Positions 23,858-35,614 of a stretch of DNA of 64,000 nucleotides are shown here, in pieces. The stretch is from contig SSBO01000013.1 in the NCBI GenBank assembly GCA_005281725.1, positions 2,208,161 through 2,272,160 of the forward strand, written 5' to 3'. The stretch is from Wuchereria bancrofti. Lineage: Eukaryota; Nematoda; Chromadorea; Rhabditida; Onchocercidae. Below the pieces are notes generated by a model. It was not told where the DNA came from, made no database searches, and saw only the letters and a list, made by a program, of their open reading frames with translations. Both the position numbers and the translations under genes were made by a program. Every line of letters begins with the position of its first letter. The stretch's first letter is position 1.

Positions 23858-26800
23858 TTAAAGAATTTTACGAATAATTTTATATTTGTGAAGCATTATT
23901 TCAGTTGAATTTAATGGAAATTGATTACAGCTAACATTTTTTATAATATATTTGCAATTATGAAATTGTCGATATTCACAAATAATAAATGTAATTCGTT
24001 TCATAGCACATTGACATTGTTGATTGAAATTACTTTTCATTTGATATGTGATTGTTTGTGACGCTGTCAATAATTTTGATGATATTGTTGATTGAGCTAA
24101 AATAAATAAATTTAACTAAAATAAATTAAAGATTTTCCTTTTCCTTTTTCTTTTTTGTGTACAATATTTTGTAGCATTTCTTTAAAACAGCATAGTTTAC
24201 TTATGTATACTATAGTATGTTTAAAGTAAAAAGTAATTTAAAATTTGAAATTTGGCAAAACGAATCGGAATTGCATTGAAATAGATTTGAAAATTTTTCA
24301 TTTCTAAAAATAAATTAATTTATTATAGCGTTATTATTAATTATTAATTACTGCATGATATGGAATAATTTTCAATTTTAAATAAAGCTTTTCTTTTGTT
24401 ACAATTATAAATTTATTGTAATTCAAATTTTAAAAAAAAAAGTGAGTAAATACTATAAAAGATTTAAAAGCAAAAAAGAGAGAGTGTGAAAAAAAACATG
24501 CCATTAATAAATCGCAGAAGGAAATGTGATAATCTGGAAGCATGTGAAATGATAATTAGCATTTCACCTTCAGAAATAAATTCACCTATAACCGGTAAAC
24601 AACAGGAACGAAATCCAGAAATTTGCAAATCCAGTTTATGCTTCACTTCAACATATTCCTCACAAACCGGATCACATTTATAGTGTGCTTCTGTTAGCTC
24701 AAAACGAATGCGACCATTTGGCTAAAAATTTAAATTTCCGAGTAGAAAATGTAAAATTTACCAATTTTTTTATTTTTAAAACGCTATTTATTACAAGTGA
24801 ATTTATCTTTTTTTAAATTACCATCGCACTATGTTGCATTCAATTTTTTTTCGAAAATTTGAAACGCAAATTAATTTTGCTTTATCTTAAAGATATAATA
24901 GATTTGAATAAAGTTACAACAGATTTAGTATTTCGAATATGTTTTTAAATAAAAGAATTGTGAATATAAAAACTAATAAGCATTATATTATAGGATTTTC
25001 CTGAAAATATCTGTTATAGAATTTTTCATACACAGAAAAATTTAATAATATAATTGTATCTTTTAATTTCATCAATGATACAAGGCTATTTATAAATATA
25101 TATATATTTATAAATTATTAAAAGTTAATTGTTGAATTTCTCATTAATTCTCTTAAAACACTTAAAATAAGAAAAGAATTAAATATCAAAAAGAAATTAA
25201 TTTAATAAATTTGAGCATAATATTCAATTTCACTAAATATCAATGTTTTAACATTCAATACAAACTGTTTAATGTTCATTCCGGTTGATGAAAAAAATTC
25301 ACATACCGGACAGAATTCCGGATTGAACTCCTAAAAAAGGCTTACAAACAAGTTATTAAATTATTTATTTCATTCTCTTTATTAATTATTCATTGAAAAT
25401 TCACTGAGTAAATTCTCCAATAGCAATTCGATGAACCATTATATTCTAATGTTTGCCATTCGTCACTTACCAATTTTTCATAACCACATGCTTAAATATT
25501 TTATTCTTTTATTATTATTATTATTATTTAAGTTTTATAAAATATTTAAAAATTTTTCATTGATTTGTTAAACATTTATAAAATCTTTTAAATTTCCGTA
25601 AAAAAAATAGGAATTTTGCAAATTTTTTTTAAATTGAATTTTCCCTCAGAAAGTTTTATTTTTCGAGAAATTCTAAGACTTTATTAATAAATTAATGAAT
25701 TAATATGAAGTAATAGAAATAATTATTTAATTTAGTGAAATATTTTTGCAAACTTAGTTCTTTTTTCTTTTGTTTTATAGGTAATATATGACTAAGAAAT
25801 TTTGAAATTTATTTAAATCTCTTTAATAATTTCTTCCTTTTTTTTGGACAGTTATTTCTAATTTCTTTTTGGCGAAATATTTAAAAAAAAATTTTCACAC
25901 AATTACAGAAAAAAAACTTTACTCACAAGAATTTTGTAAATCAGAGCATTGATGACCACCAAGACCTTCTGGACATTTGCATATACTGCAATTGTTTGGA
26001 TCCGGATAGCCACCATGACGACATTTTAAATTTGTCATTTGGCATCTATCTGATTTAAATTATTTCAATATTTTCCTTGTCCTATTTTATTTCAAAACAA
26101 TGATTTAATTTAACTTTTAATGACTAAAATACATGATTCATTAAATTTGTAAGAAAAAATTGCAAAAAAAAGTTCAAATAAATTTAAAAGTTCATTACTT
26201 ATTTGCAAATTGAAGTTACTTTAATAATTAATTCATTTCTAACATGTGTTTTTTGTGAGTTAACAAATTATGGCATATTACATTTCTAAAATAAATTAAT
26301 TAGTAACAAAATAAGACAAGCAAATAATATTATTATTGGTAATTGGGTGGAAATTTTTAAATATTAGCTTAATATTTTTTTAACAACTAAATGTTTAATA
26401 ATAACTAAATATCTTTTTTAATAATAATAACTTTTAATAAAAATGCCTACCAAAACAATAAAGCAAATTAATTTGTTTAAAATCAGTAAATGCTGGTGCA
26501 ACGCGATTACCAACTGTTGAACGATATTTTGTATCGATTGGATCAACCGTAAAATCAATAAATCGCTTCGCAAATGTCTAAATTTTAAATATATAAATAT
26601 AATTTAGATGATTAAAATTTTATTATTTTCACTTGTTTAAAATTTTTGCAAAAAGAATTTAAATTGATAGAAATTTGATAGTTTTAATTTGTTAATGTTT
26701 TATTGATCGAATTAATTTAAAAAGAATAAAAAAAAAAACATTTTGTGCATCAAAAGTTTTACAACACAATAAATAAAATGAAAAATTATTGAAATATTTA

Positions 26801-29800
26801 TTAAAATAATCAATTCTTCAAATCAAGAAATTTAACATTTAAATAAATAATCAATTTTTTCTTTCTCCAAAATGAAACAATAAAATTTTTGGTTACATTT
26901 ATTTATTTATTGAATATAATTAAATAAATGTTTAAATTTGTAAAAATTACATCTTTTTTTCGAAGCTATAATTTATTTTAAATTAAAATATCGAAATCTA
27001 AATAATTTCATTGCATTTTTGTAAAAATATATAAAAATATACAAAACTTTACGAATGTAAAAGTTTTAGATTTTTTTCTCTAAAAATTAAGATTTTACTT
27101 CGAAAAAACCAATGAATTTTTAATTTCATTACTACTAATAATAATTGAGCTAAAATTATTTCAATTTGTATATTAAAATAATGAGTAAAACAAGTTATAC
27201 ATTAGTGGAATAATGCATCACTGATCCAAGGTCATACGGAACGCCTAAATCGATAATTTGTGTTGCATTACGTTTTTCAAAATTTCCCTCACTTCCACTG
27301 ATAACATTTTGTAAATTGATACGAACATGGTTATCACGATCTGACCTCTCTTGCTCATGCCAAAATCCTAGCGCATGCCCAAGTTCATGTGAAATAATTC
27401 CAAGCTTCAAAAAAGAAAAGAAATGAAAGAAATTTTACTAAAATTTTCCCAATAATTAAAAAAAGAAATTTTATTAAAATTTTGTTCAACAAATAAAGAA
27501 GAAATTTCATCATTAATTTTTGTTCAATAATTAAAAGGTGAAATTTTCTTAAAATTCTGTTCAATATTTGATAAGAGAAATTTCATTGGAATTTTACTAA
27601 ATAATTGGCAGAAGAAAATTTATTGGAATTTTATTCAATAAATAAAAGAAAAATTTCATTATCAAATTTTGTTCAATAATTAAAAAGTGAAATGTTGTCA
27701 AAATTTTGTTCAATAATTGACAGAAAAATTTTATCAAAATTTTCTTCGATAATTAGAAATTGAAATTCGGTTAAAATTTTGTTGAGCAGTTATTTCAAAA
27801 AAAAAGAAAAAGAAAAAATTATTTCTGAAAAGTTAAGAATATATTTTGAAAGATTAACAGTTTCACAACCATAACCAATGGATATTGTTTGACTGCCACC
27901 TAATCTTCCAACATTGGAATAACAGCTGAAAAATGATAGCACCAAATAATTAAGATTTTTAATTTGATTATTTTTTAGAAATTAAGATAAAAATTTTTAA
28001 TGATAATGTGATGAAACTTATTGCACATTTATCAAGCAAATAAATATCAAAAATTTTTGCTTATTAAGAGCCAATTTAAAAAGATTATTAGTGCTATCCA
28101 ACAAATTAGTCCTATTTAATTTGCTCAGTGATTAAGTTAAAATTTTGAAATTGTTTACTTTGGCTTAATTAATACAGAAATAATAAATTACCAATGATAA
28201 ATTTTTTGCTTTTATCATTGTTTTATTTATCAGTAATAGTTCATGTTATAAGTAATTGTTTTATGTTCAATTATTAAACAAAATTAATACTTTTTTGTAC
28301 GTTTGATAAATTAATCTAAAAATGTAACAAAATAATTATTCAAGAATTTTTGAAATTCAAAAAAAAATTAACTTACCCGCTTCCAATGATAAAAATTAAA
28401 TAATCATCATCTGGTTTATTTTCCTCAAAACGTAAGCATGTTTCTTGCTCCCAATAGTGAAGCGTTTTACGAATATAATCTTGCCAGTTTGCTAAAATTT
28501 TAAAAAAAGGAAAAAAAATTAACAGATAGTTAACAATCGACTTGCTTATTTAGCATTAATTATTACTAATTACAAAAGCACAAAGAACAGAAAACTATAC
28601 CTTAAAAAGTTGAAAATAACATTTTTTTTTTCATGTTTTATTAATAATAATTTGCCAGATAAATTAGGATTATAATAAGATGGACAAATTATCATTATAC
28701 TTTATTAGTGGTAAAGAATGACAAACTACCATTATATCTTATTAGTAATGAACTATTACACCTTATTAGCTTATTATATTATACCTATTATATTCTATCA
28801 TTATCACCGAATTATATGAACTACCATTATACGCTATTAGTAATAAAGAATAGCAAACTATCATTATACTTCGTTATTGATAACGAACAACGAATTATCA
28901 TTATACTTTGTGACTTAGTTACCTATTCACTTACTGTCATACTTTGTTACTGATAACGAGTAACGAACCACCAATATATTTCATTAATAATAAATTGTTA
29001 GATAAATTAGGATGTGATAAAATAAACGAACTGTCGCTATCACCGAAACGATATGCAATTAATGAACTTTTCCAGTGATAAGTTGGATCAGCGACTATTT
29101 TTCGTTTTTTACGATATTGCTTCGTTGATGTTAGCAATTTCATTTGTGATAAAATTAAGGCAATATCATTCTCGAAAAGAAGACCAGCAATTCGTATATT
29201 TCGTCGTATTTCATTACGCATATACGGATTAACTGATGGACGTATCAAAGTACCATCCTAAATTATCACACATTTATCTTATCAATAATTCTTAACAAAT
29301 TTCATAAACCATTATCTTTCATAAACTACTGATTGATTTTCATAAACCATTAATTTAAACTTTATTTATTTGTTTAAAACCTTTTATTAAGTTAGGAAAA
29401 GAAGCCCGAAAATGATCATTAATTTATAATTACAAAATTAATAAAGTTTAAATTAATTGTAATAACTAACATTGATTGTTTTTCCCTACAAAACTTTTTT
29501 AATTATTTAATTTCTTCCACAAAACTTCTTACAGTTAATTGCATTTATAATATTTGCATTTGTCGCAGTGAATTATTTTTTCACTGTTTTTTTTTCATTT
29601 TACAACTAATTCATAACAAACTTGATAGAATAATTGTTCATAAATAATTTATAATCCATAAAATAATTGATTTTTTAAAGTTTGATAACTGAAAGGTTAA
29701 AAGTTCTGTTCAGTTTTTCTTTCAATTTTACATAAGTTATAAATAACTATAAATTAAAAGAAATTTAAATTTTAAAAATGAGAATACTAACGTAAGGACG

Positions 29801-30955
29801 ATGTTTCGGATCCTTTTGAATGAAGTATTGTTGCATTAATGATAAGACTTTATCATAACTTTCACTTGGATTATTGTAACGTGTCGTATGTTTTGTAACT
29901 TCAGCAATAAACTCAAATTTACATCATATTAAAATGGTGAGTTATTATAAATTAAAATTAGAATTTTTTTTTTTGTAATTAATATTAATATACAATGATA
30001 AACAAATATGATAGATTAGAATGTTCAGTGTATATTCTCAATATCATATTTTATTTCATTCAAAAAATTTTTCGAATAACTAATTTTAAAAGATAGAAAT
30101 TATTGAATTTGAAATAACTTTTATTCAATAATATTTTAGCTTCATTTACCATCAGTGAATTTACAACTTAATAAGAAAGGAAAAAAAATATTTTTGCTAA
30201 ATATCATCTAAGAAAATGATTAAATCTTAAATATATTAAATTTAATTATATTGAATTGAATTTATTCAATTTAACTGTTTGTTAATGCAATTGATTATAC
30301 CTTTTTTACTGTTGGTTTTTCAATATAAGAATGTTGTTGCAATTGCAAATGTGTTGTTAGGTGTAATATAGATAATAAAGGTAACTGACGTGTTTCAATC
30401 TATAAAATAATTCATTGAAAAATTTAAAAGTGAAATTAAAAATTATTTTTATGAAATTATAAAGTAGCAAAAGAAGAAAGTAAAAAAATTAGCAAACATT
30501 TTGAATTGATGTTGTATGACAACAATTTGATGGCTTTTTTTCGGATAATGTTGTTGATTTTGATGTTGTAAGATAAGGGTTATTCCATGCTTAAAGAAAA
30601 AGTATTTTTAATTAAAATGAAATGTGATAAATTTGAAATTTAAAATTTTCTTTAATAAATTATAAAATATAAGTAAAAAAAGATAGAGAGATAAGGAGAG
30701 AAGAATGCTACTAAACAGTTTTGTTATTATTCGTATATATATATATATATATATATAGCTATATCGTATATTTTATGATAATAAACTAAATCTTATCATT
30801 TATCAAATCCTGAAAAATTTTCCGTTTAGTCTATCTTTTCAATTTTATTAAAATAAAAATTTCAAAATTGTGTAACCTCCAATAAACGGTTGTGTTTTAA
30901 CATTATTAGCAATAATCACAACAACAATAAAAAGCCATTGCTGCTTGTTATTCAT
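23858..30955 (-). CDS. Astacin-family zinc metalloprotease (NAS type) with EGF-like and CUB domains
   Basis: Minus-strand exons: 30955-30877, 30589-30498, 30399-30301, 29911-29792, 29257-29044, 28491-28377, 27925-27859, 27404-27201, 26577-26451, 26049-25927, 25490-25405, 24721-24502 and 24096-23858, giving 594 residues, plus an optional 24-nt exon. In order: signal peptide ([11 protein letters not shown]), long prodomain with FEND at about 158-161 in the place of the family's zinc-blocking aspartate motif, a basic RKKRK cleavage site at 179-183, and the catalytic domain with [13 protein letters not shown] at 268-280 and Met-turn SVMHY at 323-327. An EGF-like module (about 373-413) and a CUB domain with GFRSCC follow. 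The last exon is a Cys-rich tail (QCQC, FHNC) I do not recognise. Related worm enzymes process cuticle collagens or act in moulting and hatching. A possible spliced-leader acceptor (GTTTTTAG) ends at 30983. The last intron appears to use a GC donor. Confidence 0.88.
25307..25330 (-). other. Candidate 24-nt cassette microexon in the astacin CUB domain
   Basis: Flanked by a TTTTTTAG acceptor and a GTATGT donor, phase 0 on both sides, encoding EFNPEFCP. Skipping it joins WRIYS to [11 protein letters not shown], which is the usual CUB continuity, so inclusion would be an 8-residue insertion with an extra cysteine. Confidence 0.4.
27420..27800. repeat. Degenerate tandem array in an astacin intron (about 40-bp unit)
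   Basis: Roughly nine to ten diverged copies of a unit like GAAATTTTATTAAAATTTTG followed by TTCAATAATTAAAAAG. It fills the intron directly upstream (in gene direction) of the exon carrying the zinc-binding motif. Confidence 0.7.
28640..29025. repeat. Degenerate tandem array in an astacin intron (about 38-bp unit)
   Basis: Repeated copies of ACTATCATTATACTTTATTA with AGTAATAAAGAATGACAA-type linkers. The array is bounded on both sides by a shared segment containing AGATAAATTAGGAT (28658 and 29000). It occupies the intron next to the prodomain exon at 29044-29257. Confidence 0.65.
30734..30755. repeat. (TA)n microsatellite
   Basis: Eleven TA units in astacin intron 1. Shorter TA runs lie at about 10465-10490 and 37640-37662. 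Confidence 0.8.
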
Positions 30956-33900
30956 ATCACTTTAAAATTTTGAAATGTATTGCTAAAAACAAACAGTTCG
31001 TTCTCAAATTGATATAATTTTCTGAAGAAAAAAATTAATTTTAGCTTATATTAATTTAAGAAATGACAAAAATATCATTCATGTAATTTCTTTTTTCCTT
31101 TTGTTTTAATAATTAAAAAAATAAAAAAACTAAAATTAAATTAAAAACCATAAAATTAAAATTAAAAGGAATAGAATTAAAATTAAATTATAATTTTTTC
31201 AGATTCATCTTACATTTTTTCTTTTTCTCAAGTAAGTGATATATTCTAATATTAATAACATATAAACTATAACTTGAATTGAAATAATCTAATATTTAAA
31301 TTGAGGAAGTATTAATTAGAAAGGAAATAGTCTATTTCTTGGATATTTCACAAAATATGTTACTGCAAAAATATAATGATGAAAAAAAAAGAATGTAATT
31401 GATAAGTTGAAAAAAGATATTATTGGGCAAAAAATAATTGTAAATTTTGATAAAGAATGTTCAAAAAATAAAAATGCAAACTTTTCCCAATAAAAGCTTC
31501 TAAAAAACAAGAGAGAGAGGAGGGAAAAAAGAGGAAGAAACGATAAATCAAAGTGTTAAAAGTAAAATACATTTAAATTGGGTAACACGTTAGTAGAACA
31601 GATTTGAAAAAAAAATTTTTAATATTTCTGTGATGCAAAACTTACTTTCATAAATTAATTGCAAATTGAGTTTCGAAATTTAATGATATTTATTATTATT
31701 AGTATTGTCATTACTTGAAAAAAAAAGAAATTAAACACTTCTATGCAATGTTGGAAATATTATTACTGTTATTATTATTATTATTATTATTACCACAATT
31801 ACAGAAAATACAATTTAGAAAGGAAAGCAAAAGTAAACAAAATAGATAAAATATTTTAGGATTTTGTTCGATATAGCAAAGCAATTTTACAATTATAATG
31901 CAGCAAAATATAAGTAACAATTTTTAGTTTCAGTAAGTAAAATATATTTAAGAATTTTTGAAAAAAAAATATTTATAGAACTGGTTTCAATCCAGTTTGT
32001 CAGGAATGCAATCAGTATGGAAACGGAAGTATATAATGCATCCAAGGATTCACATGCACGAATTTCTTTTCTTGGTTTATTTTTTTTTTTTGTTCTTTTT
32101 TACAATTGATACAATATAAATTAAAAAATTGCAAATTTTTTCAAAAAAAGAAAAAACATTTCAATTTGAAGAATTATTAAAGAAGTATTTTTGAAACCTT
32201 GTTTCACTGAAGAAAAAATCTTTAATAAACCTTTTTTCCTCAAATTATCACTTAATACTTATAATTTGAGCAGAACAATATTTTCAAAAAATATTAAGTG
32301 AAAAAATGTTAAGTGAAAAGTAATACGATTTGTTCAAATTTTTTTGTTACGAAAGTAGTTTTAACTTTTTTTTGTTAAGAAAAAAAAATTTCAGATAACA
32401 TTTTATTAAATGAAAAATTTAAGCATCTAGATAATTTGCTTAATCAAATGGACAGGCTATTTCAAATTTTTTACATTTGGGTAAGTTTTCTTTTTGCTAC
32501 AAAAAGTGTAATCTTTTCTCGACAATTAAATAACAAATTACATTTTTCTTCTTGAACAATAAAGCAAAAAAAGAAAAAAAACCTAACAATATTAATGTCT
32601 AAAATTCATTAATTAAATAAATCCTATTTAATCAGAAATCGATGTCATATATTTTTTATAATAACTATTTATCATACTTCTACATTTTAATAAAATTCCT
32701 TCAATAATATTAATCCTATTCCAAGATATTACCACTATTTTTTGTTTCAGTGTGAATAATATAACATAGAATATATCTAAAAAAAAATTAAAATAAAATT
32801 GAGGTATTTTTTTAACCATAATTTCAAAATTATTAATTGTAATATTTGAAATTTAATTTTTTTCTTTCCTTTTTGAATTCAAAGTAGCAGTTTCATTTTT
32901 TCAGTTACACAAATTCATAGTAAAATAAAAAGAAGAAGCAAAGGAAAACATTGAAATGAATGATATCAGAATGTAGCTTATGATTTTAGTCCAAATTTTA
33001 GAGTAGTTTTTTAAATTTATATTTGTAATTTATCTAGTTTATACCGGAACATTCTTTCGAATGTATTATTAAAACATGCCTTCAAGATATTGATGACCTA
33101 GAAAAGTTAGATAAAAGATATTTTAATTGTTTTATAGATATTAATAATATATGCCGTAATTATTAGTAATTTCAATAAAAATTGATTTAATTGAATCATC
33201 GAGTAGAATGTATTAAATAAGAGAGTAACTAAGTCTGATTTTGATTGAATTTTAAAACTTGATTTGTTAAGTCAAGAAATTAAATTAAGTATTAGAGCTT
33301 TAGACTTTTACCAGTTATCTTTTTAGTTCATTCATTTCAATTCTTTTCAATTAATTTATTGTGCGCTAATTATCAATCATCTTATCAGCTTAAAAATTAA
33401 TTCAAACTTTCTTAAACTTATGAAAGTAATGAAAAAAATTTTCTCCTGATTGAATTTCATTTTAAAAAAAAAGAAAAAAAAAGAAAAAGGGAAGGAACAT
33501 TCGTTTTACATTATTTTACTGACATATATGATGATTTATTATTAAAATGTCTAATCAAAATATTGAAATGCAATATGATTGAAAATAAAAATTAATAAAC
33601 TCTGAAATGTTCAAAACTGTTTAATAATTTCATCAATTTATAGTTAAGAAAGTTTATTTTGAATAAATAAGAATAAGAATTTAGTCTAACTGCCAAGTTG
33701 CTAAGAGTATTAATGAATAGAAATTTGTGTATACTAAATGAATCCGATCATTTGTTATTTTCAGACTGAATTGAATTTGATAAATATAAGGAAAAAGAAA
33801 CTATATGTAAATTTCTTTCTCGCTTCATTTCACTTTTCCATTTTATTCCATTCTTTAAAAAAAGATGTCAATCAATCATAAATGATATAAAACAGTTTGC

Positions 33901-34100
33901 ATACGCATTGTGATAATATTTGAAAAAAAAATTTAAATAATATTGTATGAAATTCAAATTTTATTCCATCCTTAAGAAAAAGGAAATCAACCAATCATAA
34001 ATGATATAAAACAAATTTGCATATGCATTATGATAATATTCGAAACAAAATTTTAAATAATAATATATGAAATTCATTCACTCATTGTTTTCCATCAGCT
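30956..34100. other. Upstream region of the astacin gene and AT-rich spacer
   Basis: No conserved exon is seen on either strand. It includes a (TTA)n run near 31765-31795, a 6-bp-stem hairpin AACTGG/CCAGTT at 31979-31997, and a 118-bp tandem duplication at its right end (listed separately). The promoter of the astacin gene must lie at the left end. Confidence 0.5.
33841..34076. repeat. Two tandem copies of a ~118-bp element with octamer-like and GATA-like sites
   Basis: 33841-33957 and 33959-34076 match closely, starting TTTTATTCCAT and sharing TCATAAATGATATAAAAC. Copy 2 contains ATTTGCAT (34015-34022), a perfect POU octamer word, and TGATAA (34031-34036). Copy 1 has GTTTGCAT and TGATAA (33911-33916). 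The non-octamer text has diverged modestly. It lies just upstream of the small candidate reading frame at 34152. Confidence 0.75.
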
Positions 34101-34151
34101 ATCAGTGATCAGTTCTTTTTTGCCGTTTTTTTGATTGAATATACCAAAGGT

Positions 34152-34319
34152 ATGCTTCAATTGCTAATCATTGGTTATGTTGTCTATGAGATTATTCGCT
34201 TATCGAATTTACCGGATGTTGGAAGTTATGCCACATCACAACAGTCACAACAATCAGTTCCGGTTTCTTCTTTTACATTTTGCTTTTACATCTTTTTCTT
34301 CTTCGAAATTTTGACATGA
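34152..34319 (+). CDS. Small hypothetical membrane or secreted peptide (uncertain)
   Basis: An ATG-initiated frame of 55 residues. It begins with a hydrophobic segment (MLQLLIIGYVVYEIIRL), continues with a hydrophilic Ser/Gln-rich stretch (SYATSQQSQQS) and ends in a second hydrophobic Phe-rich segment. A good acceptor, TTTTCCATCAG, ends at 34101, about 50 nt upstream, and could accept a spliced leader. A donor-like CCG|GTTTCT inside suggests it might instead be a first exon. I do not recognise the peptide. The frame could be chance, though its first half has less biased codon use than the surrounding AT-rich DNA. Confidence 0.3.
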   Translation: MLQLLIIGYVVYEIIRLSNLPDVGSYATSQQSQQSVPVSSFTFCFYIFFFFEILT

Positions 34320-35614
34320 TTATATAATTATCTGAAAAGAAAATTTCATATTTTTGATAAATTTGAAATGACGAAACTGTTAGAATAGCTTGAATGACAA
34401 GAATTTCACTTCTGAAATTCTAGAATACTGGAATGAAAATAAGAAGCTGTTTTACAAAATACTAGAATAGCGAAGTTACTACTTTGGGAAACGAAAAATA
34501 TAGAAATTAAAAAGTTTTAATTTAAGAAGTTTATCAATGTTTATCAAATGAACTTTATCAAATGCTTCAATAAATAGTTTAAATATTTAAAAGGAAAAAT
34601 TTAATTCGTTACTTTCGATTATTTTATTATCTTCATTTATTCATTCATTATAGCCCGAAAAGAAAGCAAAATGATTGAACAAGATGAAAAAGAAAAAAGA
34701 AAGAATTGAATGTATTCATACATCAGTCATAAATTTTAATTTTTCTGATGAAAATTTTTAAAGTGTATTTCTTTCTGAATATTTAAAAAAAAAGATATAT
34801 TTTATGTTCATAAATAAATAAACTATTATGAAATAAATCAAATAGTAATATTTTCTTTAAAAGAAAACCTGTAATTATGTAATGAAATAAAATATAAAAG
34901 TGAAGGAATTGTTCAGCCAGTTATATTTGTTTTCTGATGAGATAACATTTAAACATCTAAATGAAACTCATTATGTAATTAATTATGCAAATTAATTACG
35001 CTTTAGCTTATTTCTTTTTTCCCTCTCTTCAACTTCTTTTCTCTCTTATTACTGCTAGTAATTCACTATGATATATATTTCAATGATTTGCACGAGATTT
35101 TGTGGGAAAAAATTTACCCTTTTATTTTGTTGTGACATTGATTATTTACTTTTCTTATGTGATTTTGAGAAATGATAGAAGGTAAAGTCGCATTGATAAA
35201 ATGAACTGATATCAGTGTGAGACCAGAAATTAAATCCTTCATATCTGATGGAATCATAAAGCCACCCGAAAGTGACAACAACCAAATTGATTAGAACAGT
35301 TTTTGCTACCATTAAAGCATTTGAATGATTTTATGCTTCAACAATTTACTCGTGATTTACTCTTGAAACGAATTTCTGCATACTATTCGGTTTGTAGTTT
35401 TTTTTTTCTGCAGGGAATTGGAAAGTTAGTTTTGAGGGTATTTGCGGGGAGTGAAGGAAAGGTAGTAATGAGAGGGGAGGTCAACAGGGTTTGATAGATT
35501 TGCGTAAAATATTTTGATTTAACAGGTTAATTGCGAAAAAGGTCACAGTATTGTATTAAAGGTGTAAAATTAATTTATCCTAATGTCACTTTTTGCCTGT
35601 TTTAGTTGTTAAGA
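34320..35614. other. Spacer upstream of PWP1
   Basis: AT-rich at first, becoming less so from about 35,160. An open stretch at 35303-35494 has no family resemblance. No other gene is seen. Confidence 0.5.
35596..35605 (+). promoter_or_regulatory. Putative spliced-leader acceptor before PWP1
   Basis: CCTGTTTTAG ends at 35605, nine bases before the PWP1 ATG at 35615, giving a very short leader. This is consistent with trans-splicing and supports the chosen start. Confidence 0.45.

Noticed and set aside
31979..31997. AACTGG/CCAGTT 6-bp-stem hairpin upstream of the astacin gene
   Set aside because: The stem is too short to be meaningful alone and it lies about 1 kb from the start codon.
35303..35494. 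Open frame MLPLKHLNDFMLQQF... before PWP1
   Set aside because: No resemblance to known families. PWP1 has a good start and leader acceptor of its own downstream, so this is not needed as an exon.
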